Source of the DNA: an uncultured Clostridia bacterium
GTDB lineage: Bacteria; Bacillota; Clostridia; Peptostreptococcales; Anaerovoracaceae
Length of the DNA stretch: 64,000 bases
Reading direction: 5' to 3'
Assembly: GCA_934234035.1 (NCBI GenBank)
Contig: CAKQHH010000001.1
Location: 219,655 to 283,654 of the forward strand
The notes below the pieces were generated by a model. That model did not search any database. It was given only the letters and a program-made list of their open reading frames with translations, and was not told the DNA's origin. A program made the position numbers and the translations under genes. This document shows positions 61,425-64,000 of the stretch, piece after piece (within the stretch, counting starts at the first letter, position 1; every line of letters starts with the position of its first letter).

Positions 61425-63535
61425 TCAAACTTTGTCTGTCTTTGCAGGATCAAGTCTTTCATCCTTCCACTGCATACAGATGTATTTTCTTATCCAGTCT
61501 GGGTCCTCATAATGACCGAATTCACTCATCTGACATCCATGGCAAAGATCGTCTGCCATCTCAATAATGACATCTATCAGTTCCAGGTTCGTCTTCCACT
61601 TTTCCTCTATGGCATCATATCCCAAAAGCGCACCGAGAATATTACCGGTAACCGCTCCAGTAGAATCACTGTCGCCCTTATGATTAACCGCCGAAATCAC
61701 ACCTGCCGAGAAGTCATCCTGATGACGAAGCGCACAGTAGAGAGCAATGCCGAGAGTTTCCTCTGCAACCCAGCCCTCGCCTAACCTGTGGATATTATCA
61801 AGATCATCCGCCTCGTTTCCGGACAATTCGATTGCCAGATCAATAATATCGGTAAGCTCCTTCAGATGCCTGTCTCCTCGGAATATCTCTGCCACCTTGT
61901 CTCTGGCTTCAATTACGATATTCTTAAGAGTTTTCTTTTTTTCGCCGAAAACGATACAGTTGATAATGTGCGTCACAATAGCCGCTGGCATATAACCAAG
62001 GGAATGCCCATGGGTGATAGCTGCGATCTGGGCGCCTTCCATGTCCAGTGTGCCCATCTCCATATGCTTATAATTCAGCGCGACCGGAGCCACTCTCATG
62101 ATACCGCCGCAGCCCTTGCTTTGATTCTGTGGCTCTTTCACATAATCGTTCACAAAGTCTTTACCGTTCTTCTGAGCGGAAAGCGCAGACAGACAGGTAT
62201 TTCGCTGCTATAAAGCTCCGGCACATCCGCAAGCCATGACCTGCAGGAATAATTCCCTCTGCGATCCTGTATTTTCTGCTTATCGAAGGGACACTCCTGC
62301 GTATAAAGCCAGTCCTGATATGCCTGTGCAACATAGTGTCTTGGCCAGCCCTGGATCCCTCTCATTGCTCCTCGTGTATCTCCCACAAGGAGCCCATTCG
62401 CCGTAAACAGAGACATCTGAGTATCATCGGAAATCAGAGCCTTCCCAGTGAAACTGTCCAGCTCATACTCTGTGATTCCTCTCTCACCGTATTTACCGAA
62501 GATCTGCTCTTCTCCCCAGAACTCGACCGCATAGCCAAGAGCATCCCCTACAGCGCCGCCTGCTAATGAGCCACGGATTTTGTCCAGATTGATCTCCCTC
62601 TCCCTAATCCTCTTCATGGCTTCATCCATTTCCTGCTGATCCTCATCCCGGTAAAAATTATCGAAGGCAAAATTTCTATAAAACTCTTTAAAATTATACT
62701 GACCCTGCGTCCGGTCAAGCACCGCAAAATCAATCCTGCGGAACAGCTCCTTCTCTCTTAATTTATTGTAATTCATTTCCTTCAGTGCTTTATAGAAAAG
62801 ATCTGAGATTACATGCGCATCATTACCGAAAGCACCGCAGCCCCAGGCTCCAAGAACAAGATGCCTGTACCCGAGATATGCGACGCATTTCAGCATTCCC
62901 ATGATACGGTTATATACCATATCCTCATACTCAGACTCGCTCATTCCCTCCTTGCCATGTGATATCATCGGTGCGGCGCAGGTAAGGACAGAAACGACTA
63001 CTGTATCGTCCAGCAGGTCACCATTCGCATCTTTTATAATTTCTACATAAGGCGCGATCATCAGCGCATCTGAACCCAGGTAGGTATTGAGGCTCTTGTT
63101 ATAATCATAATATTTCCGAGCTTCTTTGCTCTCCAGAGAAAGAAGAAGTGAACTTTTCCTGCAAAGGTCTTCCTCCTGCGCTCTTGCACCGTTACGAACG
63201 CCGCCTCCCGGATGCACAGGATTGGCAAGATTCAAAACCAGAATGCCGTGATCATCCCTGGTAAAAAGATACGTATCGCCAAGGCGTTTTCTGGCAAGTG
63301 CAAAAGAATCTATATTTTCACAGCCATGTCCGCAACGTCCAATCACAAACGGCCTGCTGAACTCAGGATCAGAACAATTTTTCTTCACCTCTTCCGGCAG
63401 GTACACCTGTATCTCCTGCATTTCTTTTGCGGAAAGTTTCAGCTGTATCCTTTTGCCATTTTTTTCATACCAGCCCTGTTTTAAGATCTTAAGCGTATCC
63501 TCCAGCATAGCGATTTCTTTTGATCTGTCTCTCAT
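61425..63535 (-). pseudogene. PARG-like / ADP-ribosylglycohydrolase fusion broken by a frameshift
   Basis: The first part (62150-63535, 461 aa) has a TIGR02452/PARG domain with NLANPVHPGGGVRNGARAQE (the GGG-x-QEE signature) and the N-terminal half of an ADP-ribosylglycohydrolase (SLAGGAVGDALGYAVEFWG, ISDDTQMSLFTANG). It goes out of frame near 62210. The second part (61425-62153) continues the same hydrolase with GCGGIMRVAPVALN and the second metal motif VNHKGDSDSTGAVTG. The shared frame across the break (TCLSALSAQKNGKDFVNDYV) and a missing APG-like stretch suggest about a 10-bp deletion. Without the shift the protein would be about 700 residues. Confidence 0.85.
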
Positions 63536-63619
63536 GAGTCCTCTCCTTCCCCAGATTTATCACAACTGGAAGTTGCCGATTTGTTCTGTGTATCAAAATT
63601 TATATGCCTAATCCATTGT

Positions 63620-64000
63620 TTATTTTTCAAGAATTTGCGGATCAAGGAGGAAGTCATAAATGTTTACAGTCAAGATACCATAGTCATCATAATAGGGCTG
63701 CACAATATCTTTTGTGATAACAATCTTTTTGAAGGAATCATCAATTTTCCTGAACGGTCTGATTTCCTGAGTGCGTTTCGTTTCATCTGGCAGCGAGTAT
63801 GCCGACTGGATATAGTATCTGGATGAACCAAGATTGCATACAAAATCAACTTCAAGCTGTTTACGGATAACCTTACCTTCCTGATTTCTTTCTGCAATCG
63901 GTATTACGCCCACGTCCACACTGTAACCACGCATACGAAGTTCATTATAAATTACATTCTCCATAGAATGAGTCTGCTCAAACTGACGGAAATTGATTCT
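63620..64000 (-). CDS. DUF4143-family ATPase, C-terminal part (runs off the window)
   Basis: The frame stays open to the right edge of the window (RINFRQFEQTHSMENVIYNE before the first Met). The visible 127 residues are the end of an AAA_14/DUF4143 ATPase, with the nuclease-like QLEVDFVCNLGSSRYYIQSA and the tail GILTVNIYDFLLDPQILEK. It is a relative of the gene at 20383-21690 but of another subgroup. The N-terminal ATPase domain lies outside the window. Confidence 0.85.
   Translation of the reverse strand, partial: RINFRQFEQTHSMENVIYNELRMRGYSVDVGVIPIAERNQEGKVIRKQLEVDFVCNLGSSRYYIQSAYSLPDETKRTQEIRPFRKIDDSFKKIVITKDIVQPYYDDYGILTVNIYDFLLDPQILEK

Noticed and set aside
1..64000. tRNA, rRNA and replication origin signals
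   Set aside because: I looked for tRNA T-arm patterns, rRNA core sequences and DnaA-box clusters by eye and found none that could be supported.

Overview
The window looks like a chromosome segment of an anaerobic, Gram-positive member of the Bacillota, most likely class Clostridia. The evidence is strong GGAGG ribosome binding sites, intrinsic terminators with T tracts, a wall-anchored surface protein with a variant TG sorting motif, a V-type ATPase in place of an F-type one, OpuB-type uptake and PdxST-type vitamin B6 synthesis. The placement is inference from gene content; no rRNA, tRNA or CRISPR array was seen.

From 1 to about 37.5 kb the window is mostly housekeeping, with moderate GC. 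It holds argC-argJ-argD behind two tandem ARG-box-like sites (argB is not in the window); five 87-bp tandem repeats with internal inverted repeats; uvrB and pdxR; divergent pdxST; a large surface protein; a LMW phosphatase pair; an RtcB RNA ligase module with two overlapping WYL-domain regulators and a P-loop kinase; a P-type cation ATPase and a CaCA antiporter, each behind a yybP-ykoY (Mn2+) riboswitch; a DUF4143 ATPase behind three 13-bp repeats at exact 33-bp spacing; a zinc alcohol dehydrogenase; a seven-gene V-type ATPase operon (E-DUF2764-A-B-D-I-K) whose K subunit keeps the Na+ ligands known from Enterococcus hirae NtpK; an OpuB-type transporter; and an ADP-ribose module (ADP-ribosylglycohydrolase, lipoprotein, macrodomain).

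From about 37.5 kb to the end the window is an AT-richer accessory region built from defence genes and gene debris. The defence genes are McrC/McrB with an EVE-like domain; an NgoFVII-family nuclease, a Z1 ATPase and a Vsr nuclease facing a cytosine-5 methyltransferase, an XRE regulator and an AIPR protein; an AlbA_2/Schlafen-like protein; a HEPN-motif protein; a ParE/Phd-type toxin-antitoxin pair; and a PARG-ADP-ribosylglycohydrolase fusion broken by a frameshift. Between them lie at least five broken pieces of RhuM-family genes around one intact copy, plus fragments of a GNAT acetyltransferase, an IS110 transposase, a ferredoxin/flavodoxin and a cupin. Much of this debris carries internal deletions, and two pieces of one HxlR-cupin-ferredoxin locus occur again about 20 kb away.

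The best candidates for unusual biology are the combined NgoFVII/Z1/Vsr/methyltransferase/XRE/AIPR locus with a perfect 19-bp palindrome beside its regulator promoter, the WYL-WYL-RtcB-kinase module, the RhuM debris field, the 87-bp hairpin repeats after argD, and the 33-bp-phased repeats ahead of the DUF4143 ATPase.
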